Shown piece by piece: positions 25,846 through 35,217 of a stretch of 64,000 nucleotides of DNA. The position numbers and the translations under genes are program-made. How positions within the stretch are numbered: position 1 is the first letter of the stretch; every line of letters starts with the position of its first letter. Below the pieces are notes generated by a model that was not told the origin of the DNA, searched no databases, and saw nothing but the letters and a program-made list of their open reading frames with translations. The DNA is from DSVZ01 sp964568145 (GTDB lineage Bacteria; Verrucomicrobiota; Verrucomicrobiia; Limisphaerales; J093): the NCBI GenBank assembly GCA_964568145.1, contig CAZMOZ010000008.1, forward strand, positions 62,001 through 126,000. Direction: 5' to 3'.

Positions 25846-27648
25846 ATGAAAACCAAAAGCATACTCACCGCGACAGTGCTTGGCGGGCTGGCTTATGCTG
25901 CCACCGTCGCGCAGGCCGCCAGCCCCTCGACCACCGCCACGGAAAAGCGGCCGAACATCGTGATCATCCTCGGCGATGATCTGGGCTATTCGGACCTGGG
26001 CTGTTTCGGCAGCGAGATCAAGACACCCCACTTGGATTCCCTCGCCAAGGCCGGCGTGCGCTGCACCCAGTTCTACACGAGCGCCAGTTGTTCCCCCACG
26101 CGCTCCATGCTGTTGAGCGGCGTGGATACGCACCTGAACGGTCTAGGTGCCATGGACGAGTGGGCGGCGCCCAACCAGTGGGGCAAGCCCGGCTACGAAG
26201 GCGACCTCAACGACCGCGTGACGACCTTGCCGCAGGTGCTCAAGGAGGCCGGCTACCACACTTACATGGTGGGTAAGTGGCACATGGGCAAGTCCCCGGA
26301 CAAGATCCCCGCCGCGCGCGGATTTGAACGCGACTTTTCGCTGCTCGATGGCGCGGGCAGCTATTGGGACATGTGGAGTTTCACCGCCGCCAATCCGAAA
26401 TCCACCTTCACGGAAGACGGCCGCTACCTGACCAAGTTGCCCAAAGATTACTACGCCACCAAGACCTATACCGATAAGCTCATCCGCTTCATTGAGGAGG
26501 GGCGGAAAGACGGTAAACCGTTCTTTGCCTACGTTTCGCACCAGGCTCCGCATGACCCGTATCATCTGCCGCGCAACTGGCGCAACCGGCACGTCGGCGA
26601 ATACGACAAAGGCTGGGACGCAGTCCGCAAGGAGCGCCTCCAACGCCAGATTGAAATGGGCCTCATGCCCCAAGGCACGGAACTGGCCGAGCGCATGTGG
26701 TTTGTGCCCGATGCCACGCTGCTGGCGCCCGCGGCGCAAGCCATCTTGGGCAGAAAAATGGAGCTCTACGCCGGCATGGTGGAAAACATGGACTACCACA
26801 CCGGGCGGCTGATTGATTACTTGAAGAAGATCGGCGAGTACGACAACACGATCTTCATCGTGTTTGGTGACAACGGCGCGGAAGGGGCCGATCTCTTCAA
26901 GATGATCGCGGGCACGCCGGGCACGCGCAATTATCTCTTCGCCTCCATGCAGTGGTCGCAAACCCATCCGAACGCCTGGGGTGATCCCCATACTTACGTC
27001 GGCTACGGTCCGATGTGGGCCCAGGTTTCGATGACTCCATTCAGCCAGTATAAAGGCCATATGTGCGAGGGCGGCATCCGCAAAGGCCTCATCGTCAGCG
27101 GCCCGATCGTCAAACGCCCGGCGGGGAGCATCAACCGCGGCCTCATGCACGTGGCGGACATCATGCCCACGCTGCTCGAAGTGGCCGGCGCCAGTTATCC
27201 CAAGACCGTCAACGGTCAGGAACCGCCGCCGCTGATTGGCAAATCGTGGGTCAAGATGCTGGCGGGAGAAGAAGAGTCGCCTCGTTCCGGACAGGACTAC
27301 CTGGCGTGGGAGATTTTTGGCAATCGCGCCGTCCGGCAGGGCGACTGGAAGTTGCGTTGGCAATACAAACCCTATGGCACGGAGGAATGGGAGCTGTTCA
27401 ACCTCACCGCTGATTTGGGCGAGCGCCATGATCTGGCCGCCCAGCAACCCGAGAAGGTCAAGGCGCTCTTGGCGCTCTGGGACGACTACGTCCGGGCCAA
27501 CAACGTGATCCTGCCCAGCCGCGTCCTATGGGAGGGACAGGCAAAGCAGCTCCCCGATCGCTATCCGGTGGTGGACGGTTTCCCGCCGCTGGTCTATCAG
27601 AAGCAGTTTATCCCACCCAAGGAAATGCTGGCCGACCCGAAGCCGTGA
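25846..27648 (+). CDS. Exported arylsulfatase (sulfatase 2)
   Basis: 600 residues with signal peptide (MKTKSILTATVLGGLAYAATVAQA). RPNIVIILGDDLGYSDLGCFGSEIKTPHLDSL is the N-terminal metal site. Cys82 in SASCSPTRSMLLSG is the canonical C-x-P-x-R formylglycine site. MVGKWHMGK supplies the Lys-His pair and IVFGDNGAEG the second metal pair. Resembles classic arylsulfatase A-type enzymes of about 550-600 residues. Secreted to the periplasm. It lies 38 nt after a beta-barrel gene and 47 nt before another. Confidence 0.93.
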   Translation: MKTKSILTATVLGGLAYAATVAQAASPSTTATEKRPNIVIILGDDLGYSDLGCFGSEIKTPHLDSLAKAGVRCTQFYTSASCSPTRSMLLSGVDTHLNGLGAMDEWAAPNQWGKPGYEGDLNDRVTTLPQVLKEAGYHTYMVGKWHMGKSPDKIPAARGFERDFSLLDGAGSYWDMWSFTAANPKSTFTEDGRYLTKLPKDYYATKTYTDKLIRFIEEGRKDGKPFFAYVSHQAPHDPYHLPRNWRNRHVGEYDKGWDAVRKERLQRQIEMGLMPQGTELAERMWFVPDATLLAPAAQAILGRKMELYAGMVENMDYHTGRLIDYLKKIGEYDNTIFIVFGDNGAEGADLFKMIAGTPGTRNYLFASMQWSQTHPNAWGDPHTYVGYGPMWAQVSMTPFSQYKGHMCEGGIRKGLIVSGPIVKRPAGSINRGLMHVADIMPTLLEVAGASYPKTVNGQEPPPLIGKSWVKMLAGEEESPRSGQDYLAWEIFGNRAVRQGDWKLRWQYKPYGTEEWELFNLTADLGERHDLAAQQPEKVKALLALWDDYVRANNVILPSRVLWEGQAKQLPDRYPVVDGFPPLVYQKQFIPPKEMLADPKP

Positions 27649-27695
27649 TCGCACCCGAAACCAAAACGAACTCCATTCAACGACCTGCCAATACC

Positions 27696-28715
27696 ATGAA
27701 AACAGAAACCGAACCACACCGCGAAGGAGGTTGCATCCCGTCCATTTCGCGCTCACGCCGGCTTGCCACCGTGATCCTCGCCCTGACGATCCTTGGCCCG
27801 ATATTGGCACTCGCGCAGGTGCCGCCGCGCTTTTATTGGAAAAGCCTCGCTGGCGCCAATGCGGTGCCGGTGATTTACCAATCCTTGAGCGGCAACGCCA
27901 ATCCCATGGACCCGGCGTACGTCGTCTCGGCCGATGCCGACGTTGAGGCGAACGTGGGCATCGTTGGTTACGCGAAGATGTTGTCGGTGTTCGACCGCAC
28001 CCTCACTCTCGCCATCTTGGAACCGGTCGGCCGGATTTCCGGCGAAGCCACTGTTGCCGGCATGACTTACGACCAGGACGCCACCGGTTTCGGCGACCCG
28101 ATGATCGAGGCAGGCATCAACCTCATCGGACCCAAAGCGATGAAGAACATTCCCGACCTGTTGCGTTACGAGCCGAAACTCTCGCTGGATCTGATCGTGG
28201 ATGTCGCGTTCCCCATTGGCGAATACGACAGCGACCAGGCGCTCAACCTCGGCCAGAACCGCTGGTATGGTCGTGTGGGCGCGCCCATCGTCTGGCAGCT
28301 CGGTCCCTGGGTGCCCGGCCGGCGCACCACGCTGGAGGTGCTTCCCTCGGTCTGGCTCTTCAGCGACAACGACGACTACGTGGGCCATACCTTGAGCACG
28401 GATCCCATGTTCCAAGTCGAAGCGCATTTGACCCGTGACCTCACGGAACATTTTTGGTGTTCTTTGGACACGACGTGGATCGGCGGCGGCGAGTCGAGCA
28501 TTGATGGTGCGGGCGGCGATTCGCTGAATAATCTGGGCATCGGTTTCACCCTCGGTTATCAGATCAACGACAACCTCTCCCTCACCGCCGGCTACATGGC
28601 GACCGTCAACGACAGCGAGCCCACCGATCTCCGGATGGACGGCTTCCGTATCTCGCTCACTTACGGCTGGCACAAAATTGTGGAGGGCCAGAAGCGCCTG
28701 AAGAGCAGTGAATGA
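27696..28715 (+). CDS. Outer-membrane beta-barrel of the phenol-degradation MetA-like family
   Basis: 339 residues from ATG 27696 with an internal-type signal sequence (LATVILALTILGPILALAQ). The mature sequence starts VPPRFYWKSLAGANAVPVIYQSLSGNANP and has a run of beta strands (ANVGIVGYAKML, RTTLEVLPSVWLFSDND, LNNLGIGFTLGYQINDNLSL, FRISLTYGW). This matches the MetA/PF13557-like outer-membrane family associated with aromatic degradation loci. Likely a second, distinct porin for the locus. It is flanked by two sulfatase genes. Confidence 0.8.
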   Translation: MKTETEPHREGGCIPSISRSRRLATVILALTILGPILALAQVPPRFYWKSLAGANAVPVIYQSLSGNANPMDPAYVVSADADVEANVGIVGYAKMLSVFDRTLTLAILEPVGRISGEATVAGMTYDQDATGFGDPMIEAGINLIGPKAMKNIPDLLRYEPKLSLDLIVDVAFPIGEYDSDQALNLGQNRWYGRVGAPIVWQLGPWVPGRRTTLEVLPSVWLFSDNDDYVGHTLSTDPMFQVEAHLTRDLTEHFWCSLDTTWIGGGESSIDGAGGDSLNNLGIGFTLGYQINDNLSLTAGYMATVNDSEPTDLRMDGFRISLTYGWHKIVEGQKRLKSSE

Positions 28716-28758
28716 TCGGCACCTTCAACCATAGGCACCTCAACCCAAGAATCGAAGC

Positions 28759-31227
28759 ATGAAGACCACGCGCAGACAAAACCTCATCACCGCCGCCCTC
28801 AGTCTTGCGCTGGGTGCGGCGCTCCTCCCCACGGCTGCGGTGGCCGAGCCAAGGCCAGATGCGGTCGCGTACCAGAATCGCACGAGCCTGCCGATGCCGA
28901 ACACGATCCGACCGGGGCTGATCGTGTATGACGCGAAAGACCCGGACAGCAAATTCCCACCGATACCCCAACTGCGCCCGCCGCAAGGCGCGCCGAACGT
29001 GCTGATCGTGCTGATTGACGATGCGGGGTTCGGCTCCTCGAGCGCCTTTGGCGGTCCCTGCCGGACGCCGACCGTCGAGAAACTGGCGGCGGGCGGCCTG
29101 AAGTACACCCGCTTCCACACCACCGCGCTGTGCTCGCCCACGCGCCAGGCGTTGCTCACCGGGCGCAATCATCACTCGACCGGCATGGGCGGCATCACCG
29201 AGACGGCCACCGGCGCGCCGGGCTATTGCTCGGTGCTGCCCAATTCGATGTCGCCGCTGGCCCAGACGCTGAAGCTCAACGGCTACTCGACCGCGCAATT
29301 CGGCAAGTGCCACGAAGTGCCGGTCTGGCAGACCAGCCCGGCGGGGCCGTTCGACGCCTGGCCGACGGGCGGCGGCGGTTTCGAGTACTTCTACGGCTTC
29401 ATCGGTGGCGAGGCCAACCAGTGGTATCCGACGCTTTACGAAGGCACGACCCCGGTTGAACTGAGGAAAACGCCCGAACAGGGCTACCACTTCCTGGCCG
29501 ACATGACCGACAAGGCCATCAAGTGGATCGGCCAGCAGAAGGCGCTCTCGCCGGACAAGCCGTTCTTCATCTACTTCGCGCCGGGCGCCACGCACGCGCC
29601 ACACCACGTCCCCAAGGAATGGGCGGACAAGTACAAGGGCAAGTTCGACCAGGGCTGGGATGTACTGCGCGAGGAAATCTTCGCCCGGCAGAAACAGCTC
29701 GGCGTCATCCCGGCCGACTGCCAGCTCACCGCGCGCCCGAGGGAAATCCCGTCGTGGAACGAGATGCCCGAGGCGCTCCAACCGGTCCTGCGCCGGCAGA
29801 TGGAGGTTTATGCCGGATTCCTGGAGTACACCGACCACCATGTGGGCCGCCTCGTAGAGAACCTCGAAAAGCTGGGCATCCTCGACGACACGCTCATCTA
29901 CTACATCGTCGGCGACAACGGCGCCTCGGCGGAAGGCACCTTGAATGGTGCCTACAACGAGATGGCGAACTTCAACGGCTTGGCGCCGCTTGAGACCCCG
30001 GAGTTTCTCCTGGCCCGGCTCGACAAGCTGGGCGGTCCCGATTCTTACAACCATTACGCCGTCGGCTGGGCACACGCGCTGAACACGCCGTACCAGTGGA
30101 CCAAGCAGGTCGCCTCGCACTGGGGCGGCACGCGCAACGGCACCGTGGTTCACTGGCCCAAAGGCATCAAGGCGAAGGGCGAAATCCGCTCGCAGTTCGC
30201 CCACGTCATTGACGTCGCGCCGACCGTGCTCGAAGTCGCGGGCCTGCCCCAACCCGAGTCGGTCAACGGCATTCGCCAGGACCCCATCGAGGGCGTGAGC
30301 ATGGCCTACTCGTTCAATGACGCCAAGGCCCCAGAGCGACACGAGACGCAGTACTTCGAGATGTTCGGCAACCGCGGCATCTACCACAAAGGCTGGACCG
30401 CCGTGACCAAGCACCGCACGCCGTGGATTCTCGTGGGCCAGCAGACCGTCCCGCTCGACCAGGACGTCTGGGAGCTCTATTCGGACACGGACTGGAGCCA
30501 GGCGAAGGACCTGTCGAAGGAAATGCCGGAAAAGCTGCGCGAACTGCAGCGTCTCTGGATCATCGAAGCCACCCGCTACAAGGTGCTGCCGATTGACGAC
30601 CGCGTGACCGAGAAGCTCGACCCGGACACCGCCGGCCGGCCCGTCCTCGTGCGGGGCAACACCCAGCTTCTGTTCGGCGGCATGGGGCGCCTGAGCGAAA
30701 ACAGTGTCCTGAACCTCAAAAACAAATCCCACTCGGTCACGGCGGAAATCGTGGTGCCGGCGGAAGGGGCGGAGGGCGTCATCGTTTGCCAGGGCGCGAA
30801 CATCGGCGGGTGGTCGCTCTACGCCAGGGGCGGCAAACTCAAGTACTGCTACAACCTGGCCGGCGTGAACCACTACTTCGTCGAGTCCACGACTGCCCTG
30901 CCGGCGGGCTCGCGCCAGGTGCGCATGGAGTTCGCCTACGCGGGCGGCGGCCTGGGCAAGGGCGGCAAGGTGAGCTTGTTCGTGGACGGCCAATCCGTGG
31001 GCACGGGAGAAATCCCCATGACTCAGGCGATGATCTTCTCCGCCGATGACGGCGCCGATGTCGGTGAAGATTCAGGCGCGCCGGTGTCGCCGGACTACGG
31101 TCCGGTGGGCAATGCCTTCAACGGCGAGGTCCGCGGCGTGCTGCTCTCGATCGCCGACGACCCGAACAACTCGGATCATCTGATCAAGCCGGAGGACGCC
31201 ATCAAAGCCGCGCTGGGACGACAGTGA
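28759..31227 (+). CDS. Large exported arylsulfatase with C-terminal lectin-like domain (sulfatase 3)
   Basis: 822 residues with signal peptide (LITAALSLALGAALLPTAAVA). The catalytic domain includes APNVLIVLIDDAGFGSSSAFGG, Cys125 in TALCSPTRQALLTGRN (formylglycine motif), QFGKCHEVP in place of the usual GKWH, and YIVGDNGASAEG. After about residue 600 comes a beta-sandwich-like segment (FGGMGRLSENSVLNLKNKSH, GVIVCQGANIGGWSLY, SLFVDGQSVGTGEIP), resembling the concanavalin-like tail of large AtsA-type sulfatases. The Lys-His to Lys-Cys change at the active-site edge is notable if real. It is the last gene of the seven-gene run. Confidence 0.92.
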   Translation: MKTTRRQNLITAALSLALGAALLPTAAVAEPRPDAVAYQNRTSLPMPNTIRPGLIVYDAKDPDSKFPPIPQLRPPQGAPNVLIVLIDDAGFGSSSAFGGPCRTPTVEKLAAGGLKYTRFHTTALCSPTRQALLTGRNHHSTGMGGITETATGAPGYCSVLPNSMSPLAQTLKLNGYSTAQFGKCHEVPVWQTSPAGPFDAWPTGGGGFEYFYGFIGGEANQWYPTLYEGTTPVELRKTPEQGYHFLADMTDKAIKWIGQQKALSPDKPFFIYFAPGATHAPHHVPKEWADKYKGKFDQGWDVLREEIFARQKQLGVIPADCQLTARPREIPSWNEMPEALQPVLRRQMEVYAGFLEYTDHHVGRLVENLEKLGILDDTLIYYIVGDNGASAEGTLNGAYNEMANFNGLAPLETPEFLLARLDKLGGPDSYNHYAVGWAHALNTPYQWTKQVASHWGGTRNGTVVHWPKGIKAKGEIRSQFAHVIDVAPTVLEVAGLPQPESVNGIRQDPIEGVSMAYSFNDAKAPERHETQYFEMFGNRGIYHKGWTAVTKHRTPWILVGQQTVPLDQDVWELYSDTDWSQAKDLSKEMPEKLRELQRLWIIEATRYKVLPIDDRVTEKLDPDTAGRPVLVRGNTQLLFGGMGRLSENSVLNLKNKSHSVTAEIVVPAEGAEGVIVCQGANIGGWSLYARGGKLKYCYNLAGVNHYFVESTTALPAGSRQVRMEFAYAGGGLGKGGKVSLFVDGQSVGTGEIPMTQAMIFSADDGADVGEDSGAPVSPDYGPVGNAFNGEVRGVLLSIADDPNNSDHLIKPEDAIKAALGRQ

Positions 31228-31273
31228 AGGCGGTTCCACCTGGAAACGGCGCGGACCGCCCTGCGCCGCGGCC

Positions 31274-31293
31274 AGCTTCGGTTTTCGGGCTGA
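31274..31293. repeat. Single hairpin-family arm between convergent genes
   Basis: AGCTTCGGTTTTCGGGCTGA lies between the ends of sulfatase 3 and the convergent prolyl oligopeptidase. It matches the right arm of the inverted repeat at 36359-36423. It may be a remnant of a terminator-like repeat. Confidence 0.4.
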
Positions 31294-31365
31294 AATCACC
31301 CGGAGCCTTTGCGCCGTTCACGCCGCAGGCAGGACGCGCCGCGGGTCCCGCGCCCGACACGTTTT

Positions 31366-33552
31366 TCAGGAGCCAACTCGCAGGATGGCCACGAGGAAGG
31401 CCAGGCGGTCCGCGGCTTCCTCGATGAGCTTCGTCGTGGGTTTGCCGGCACCGTGGCCGGCCTTGGTTTCGATGCGGATCAGCACCGGCGGACCGCCGGC
31501 GTGGCATTCCTGGAGCCGCGCGGCAAACTTGAAACTGTGCGCGGGCACCACGCGGTCATCATGGTCGGCGGTGGTGATGAGCGTGGCGGGGTAGCGCCCG
31601 CCGGGCTTGAGGTTGTGGTACGGCGAGTAGGCGCGCAGCGCGGCGAATTCCTCCGGGTCGTCCGGCGAGCCGTAATCACTGGTCCAGGCCCAGCCGATGG
31701 TGAATTTGTGGAAGCGCAGCATGTCCAGGACGCCCACGGCCGGCAGCGCGGCGGCAAACAACTCGGGTCGCTGGGTCATGCACGCGCCCACCAGCAGGCC
31801 GCCGTTGCTGCCGCCGGCGCTGGCCAGGTGCTGGCGCGAAGTGTAGCGGTGCGCGATCAGCCACTCCGCCGCAGCGATGAAGTCGTCGAAGACGTTTTGT
31901 TTCCGGAGCTTGGTTCCGGCCTGGTGCCATTCCTCACCGTACTCGCCGCCGCCGCGCAGGTTCGGTTGCGCATAAACGCCGCCCATTTCCATCCACACCA
32001 GGTTGGCCACCGAGAAGGCGGGCGTGAGGCTGATGTTGAACCCGCCGTAGCCGTAAAGCAGCGTGGGATTGCGGCCGTTGAGCCGCAGACCCTTTTTGTG
32101 GCTGATGAACATGGGCACGCGCGAGCCGTCCTTGCTCCGGTAAAACACCTGCCGGGTCTCGTACCGGGCGGGATCGAACGCCACCTGCGGCCGGCGGAAG
32201 ACGGTGCTCGCGCCGGTGGCGGCGTCGTGCCGGTAGATCACCGCGGGCGTCGTGAAGCTGGTGAAGGAATAGAACGTCTCGGTGTCGGTGCGCTTGCCGC
32301 CGAAGCCGCCGGCTGTGCCCAGCCCGGGCAGTTCCACCTCGCGGACGAACCGGCCGGCCAGGTCGAACACCTTCACCTGCGTATGCGCGTCCTGGAGGTA
32401 GTTCACGAAGAACTGCTGGTTGAGCGCGCTCACACCCTGGATGGTCTCCGCCGCCTCGGGAATCAGCTCCTTCCAGTTCGCCCGGGCCGGCGCGCGGGTG
32501 TCAATGGCGATGACCCGGCCGCGCGGCGCCGCGAGGTCCGTGTGGAACCAGAACACCGGCCCGTCGTTGTCCACGAAGTTGTACGAGGCGTCGAAGTCGT
32601 TGAGCAACTCGACCACCGGCGCATCCGGCGTCTGCAGGTCCTTGTAGAACACCCGGTTCTTTGGGTCGGTGCCCTGGCTGACGGTGATGATGAGGTAGCG
32701 GCCGTCGTCCGTGACGTTCCCACTGAAGCCCCATTCCTTCTGATCGGGGCGGTGGTACACGAGCGCGTCCTCGCTCTGCGGCGTGCCGAGGCGATGGTAA
32801 TAAAGCTTCTGGAAGTAGTTCACCCGCGTAAGCCGCTGCTCGGCGGTAGGTTCGTCGTACCGGCTGTAGAAAAAGCCCTGACCGTCCTTGGTCCAGGACG
32901 CGCCGGAAAATTTTACCCAGCGGACGTGATCGGGCAGGTCGTTCCCCGTGCCCACGTCGCGCACGCGCCATTCCTGCCAGTCGGACCCCGCGACCGCCAC
33001 GCCGTAAGCCATGAGCCGGCCGTCTTCGCTGACCGCCGAGCCGGTGAGGGCCACCGTGCCGTCGGCCGCGAGCGCGTTCGGATCGAGCAGCACGCGCGGG
33101 GTGGCGTCCAGGGACTCCGCCACGTAGAGCACCGCCTGGTTTTGCAGGCCGTCGTTGCGGGCGAAGAAGTACCGGCCGCCCTGTTTGGTGGGCACGTTGT
33201 AGCGCTCGTAGTTCCAGAGCTGCGTCAGCCGGTCCTTGATCGCGCCGCGCCGCGGGATGCGCTCCAGAAAGCCGAACGTGACGCGGTTCTGCGCCTCCAC
33301 CCAAGCCTTGGTCTCCGGCGCGTTGTCGTCCTCCAGCCAGCGGTACGGATCTTCGATCCGCACGCCGTGGAGGATGTCCACGACATTGGTCCGGGCGGTG
33401 ACGGGGTAGGCGGACTTGGGCAGGCGGTAGGCCGGGGAACGCGCGCCGCGCGTGGCGCAACTGGACAGGGTCATCGCAAGGATCAGGCAGCCGGCGACGG
33501 CCGGCAAAACCAGCGACCGGCGGCCGGCCTTCGGGAGGGAGATGGGCTTCAT
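31366..33552 (-). CDS. Prolyl oligopeptidase (S9A), lipoprotein
   Basis: 728 residues from ATG 33552, with a lipoprotein signal peptide ending LILAMTLSSC. The seven-bladed propeller domain is followed by the alpha/beta-hydrolase domain. YGYGGFNISLTPAF and GGEYGEEWHQAG precede the nucleophile Ser582 in ASAGGSNGGLLVG. The Asp lies in TTADHDDRVVP and the His in ETKAGHGAGKPT. Length and motif order match S9A prolyl oligopeptidases (propeller N-terminal signature RIEDPYRWLEDDNAPETKAWVEAQN). It cleaves proline-containing peptides, here at the cell envelope. The frame stays open far upstream, but that extension is opposite-phase DNA of the next genes and is not credible protein. Confidence 0.95.
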   Translation of the reverse strand: MKPISLPKAGRRSLVLPAVAGCLILAMTLSSCATRGARSPAYRLPKSAYPVTARTNVVDILHGVRIEDPYRWLEDDNAPETKAWVEAQNRVTFGFLERIPRRGAIKDRLTQLWNYERYNVPTKQGGRYFFARNDGLQNQAVLYVAESLDATPRVLLDPNALAADGTVALTGSAVSEDGRLMAYGVAVAGSDWQEWRVRDVGTGNDLPDHVRWVKFSGASWTKDGQGFFYSRYDEPTAEQRLTRVNYFQKLYYHRLGTPQSEDALVYHRPDQKEWGFSGNVTDDGRYLIITVSQGTDPKNRVFYKDLQTPDAPVVELLNDFDASYNFVDNDGPVFWFHTDLAAPRGRVIAIDTRAPARANWKELIPEAAETIQGVSALNQQFFVNYLQDAHTQVKVFDLAGRFVREVELPGLGTAGGFGGKRTDTETFYSFTSFTTPAVIYRHDAATGASTVFRRPQVAFDPARYETRQVFYRSKDGSRVPMFISHKKGLRLNGRNPTLLYGYGGFNISLTPAFSVANLVWMEMGGVYAQPNLRGGGEYGEEWHQAGTKLRKQNVFDDFIAAAEWLIAHRYTSRQHLASAGGSNGGLLVGACMTQRPELFAAALPAVGVLDMLRFHKFTIGWAWTSDYGSPDDPEEFAALRAYSPYHNLKPGGRYPATLITTADHDDRVVPAHSFKFAARLQECHAGGPPVLIRIETKAGHGAGKPTTKLIEEAADRLAFLVAILRVGS

Positions 33553-33701
33553 GCCGTTTTGTTTCGGCGGAAGATGGGGTGAGCGCCGGGTCCCGGCAAA
33601 CGCATTCAGCCGGCACGCCCCGATTTCCGCCGAGAATGTTGTTCGCCCAGGCGCGGCCGAAGTCGCGCATTGGCCGCCAAGCCGCCGGGCAGTCGCGCGT
33701 C

Positions 33702-33950
33702 TCACCGAGGCTGCGGCAGGGTGCGCAAGGTCGAATGATGGGCCGCCCAGTACAGCGCGAAGGCGGGCAGGCCCAAGAACAGCGTTGCGCCCGCCCAGAC
33801 CAGCCGGCCCGTCAGCACTGTGGGGCGCCCGCGCGCGTCCCGCCAGACGGCGACCGCCAGTACGAGGTGCAGCGCCGGCACCAGCACGCCGAGCGCGTAG
33901 TACGCGTACGTTTTGAGCGTGTTGAACAGTCCAAGAATGCCCATGAGCAT
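33702..33950 (-). CDS. Small two-helix membrane protein
   Basis: 82 residues: MLMGILGLFNTLKTYAYYALGVLVPALHLVLAVAVWRDARG, then GRLVWAGATLFLGLPAFALYWAAHHSTL. Two clear transmembrane segments are separated by a charged loop. No family recognised. It lies between the thioredoxin-TPR gene and the peptidase gene on the same strand. Confidence 0.6.
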   Translation of the reverse strand: MLMGILGLFNTLKTYAYYALGVLVPALHLVLAVAVWRDARGRPTVLTGRLVWAGATLFLGLPAFALYWAAHHSTLRTLPQPR

Positions 33951-34016
33951 GGACGCACCGTAACGTTCCGGCGGGCGTCCGGCGAGCCGGGAACAAGCGG
34001 TCCAACACCGCTTTGC

Positions 34017-34832
34017 TCAGGCGTGGAGCGCGCTGCTGAACGCGCGGAAGTGCTGTTCGGCCACCGGATGGCGCGGGCCGAGCAGTTGAAAGATCGCGCG
34101 GCAGGCGTCTTTCGCGCCGCCGTTGTCGTAGGCTTTGTTCCGCTCCAGGACTTCGATGAACGCCGGCAGCGCCGCGCCGAAATCGCCGTTGCGCACCGCC
34201 CGCGCGCCGGCCAGATAACGGTCGCGTACGTTGCCGGCCGGAAGCTCGTCCGTGCGCGCGGCGAGCGTGGCGAGACGGGCCAGCGCGCGCAACGCGGCGG
34301 CGCGGTCGGCCCATTCCGAGTGGTCGCCCACCGGGGCGAGCAGTTCGCCGACACGCTCCGGCGCGGTAGCCAGCCAGGCTTGCGCCAGCAGCACGCGGGC
34401 GCGGTCGTTGCCGGGCTCCACGGCCACGATGGGCTCCAGCAGGCGCGCGGCTTCGGCGGGCTGGCCTTGTTCGAGGTGGGCCTGGGCGGCGTCGAGCTGG
34501 CCCGCGCTGGGCGATGGCAGGGCGCGCTCGAGCCAGCGCCGGACTTCGGCCTTGGGCAGCGCGCCGACGAACTCGTCCGCAATCTCGCCGTTCACGAACA
34601 GCTTCACCGCCGGGATGCTGGTGACGTTGAAGGCCCTCGCCAGTTCCTGGTTTTCCTCGGTGTTGACCTTGACCAGTTCCCAGCGGCCGCGGGCTTCGGC
34701 CGCCAGTTCTTCGAGCACCGGTCCCAGACTGCGGCAGGGTCCGCACCACGGCGCCCAGAAATCCACCAGCACGGGCACCGTCCGGCTGCGCTCCAGAACC
34801 TGTCGCTCGAACTCCTGAACCTCGAAGCTCAT
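34017..34832 (-). CDS. Thioredoxin domain - TPR protein (YbbN/CnoX-like)
   Basis: 271 residues from ATG 34832. The thioredoxin fold comes first with an intact WCGPC active site (VLVDFWAPWCGPCRSLGPVLEEL) and the cis-Pro loop (NVTSIPAVKLFVNG). From about residue 115 helical TPR-like repeats follow (AQAHLEQGQPAEAARLLEPI, ARVLLAQAWL). This is the layout of YbbN/CnoX redox-linked holdase chaperones, but unlike E. coli YbbN it retains both cysteines, so it may also have reductase activity. Cytoplasmic. Confidence 0.9.
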   Translation of the reverse strand: MSFEVQEFERQVLERSRTVPVLVDFWAPWCGPCRSLGPVLEELAAEARGRWELVKVNTEENQELARAFNVTSIPAVKLFVNGEIADEFVGALPKAEVRRWLERALPSPSAGQLDAAQAHLEQGQPAEAARLLEPIVAVEPGNDRARVLLAQAWLATAPERVGELLAPVGDHSEWADRAAALRALARLATLAARTDELPAGNVRDRYLAGARAVRNGDFGAALPAFIEVLERNKAYDNGGAKDACRAIFQLLGPRHPVAEQHFRAFSSALHA

Positions 34833-35217
34833 GACGCGGAGTTTACGGCGGGCGGGCACGACTGGAAAGCGCGGCGCTTAGGGCCTGACAGTCTGCTGTG
34901 GCGGGCAGGACCGCAAGTGCCATCCGTGCGGGCGAGGACGCCTGCGTCACCGTCTAGGGGATCGGACTGCTGGTAGTGGCGCAGGCGACCCCGCCTGCGG
35001 CCGTCACGCGGGCGCGCCGCCCGCCGCCGCAAACTCCCGTCCAAAGCGCGCTGGTGTCCGACTCGGCCAGCAGGAACGTGTCTCGGCATCTTTCAAACCT
35101 GAACCCGCTGAGGTGGCCCGGCGAGTCGCCGGGCTTACGGCGCGGACGAGGCGTCCACGCCACTACACAACCTTCGCGAATCAGGCTGGCAGCGAAGCCA
35201 CTCGCCGCGACCTGCGC
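34833..35217. repeat. Intergenic region with two hairpin-repeat variants
   Basis: No gene was seen in this 385-nt gap. Two hairpins related to the repeat at 20901-20945 occur: one starting GTAGTGGCGCAGGCGA at about 34973-35005 and another GTGGCCCGGCGAGTCGCCGG at about 35112-35135. The rest is featureless GC-rich DNA. Confidence 0.5.

Noticed and set aside
33553..34749. N-terminal extension of the prolyl oligopeptidase frame
   Set aside because: Open but overlaps genes at 33702-34832 in another phase; a lipoprotein signal at 33552 marks the true start.
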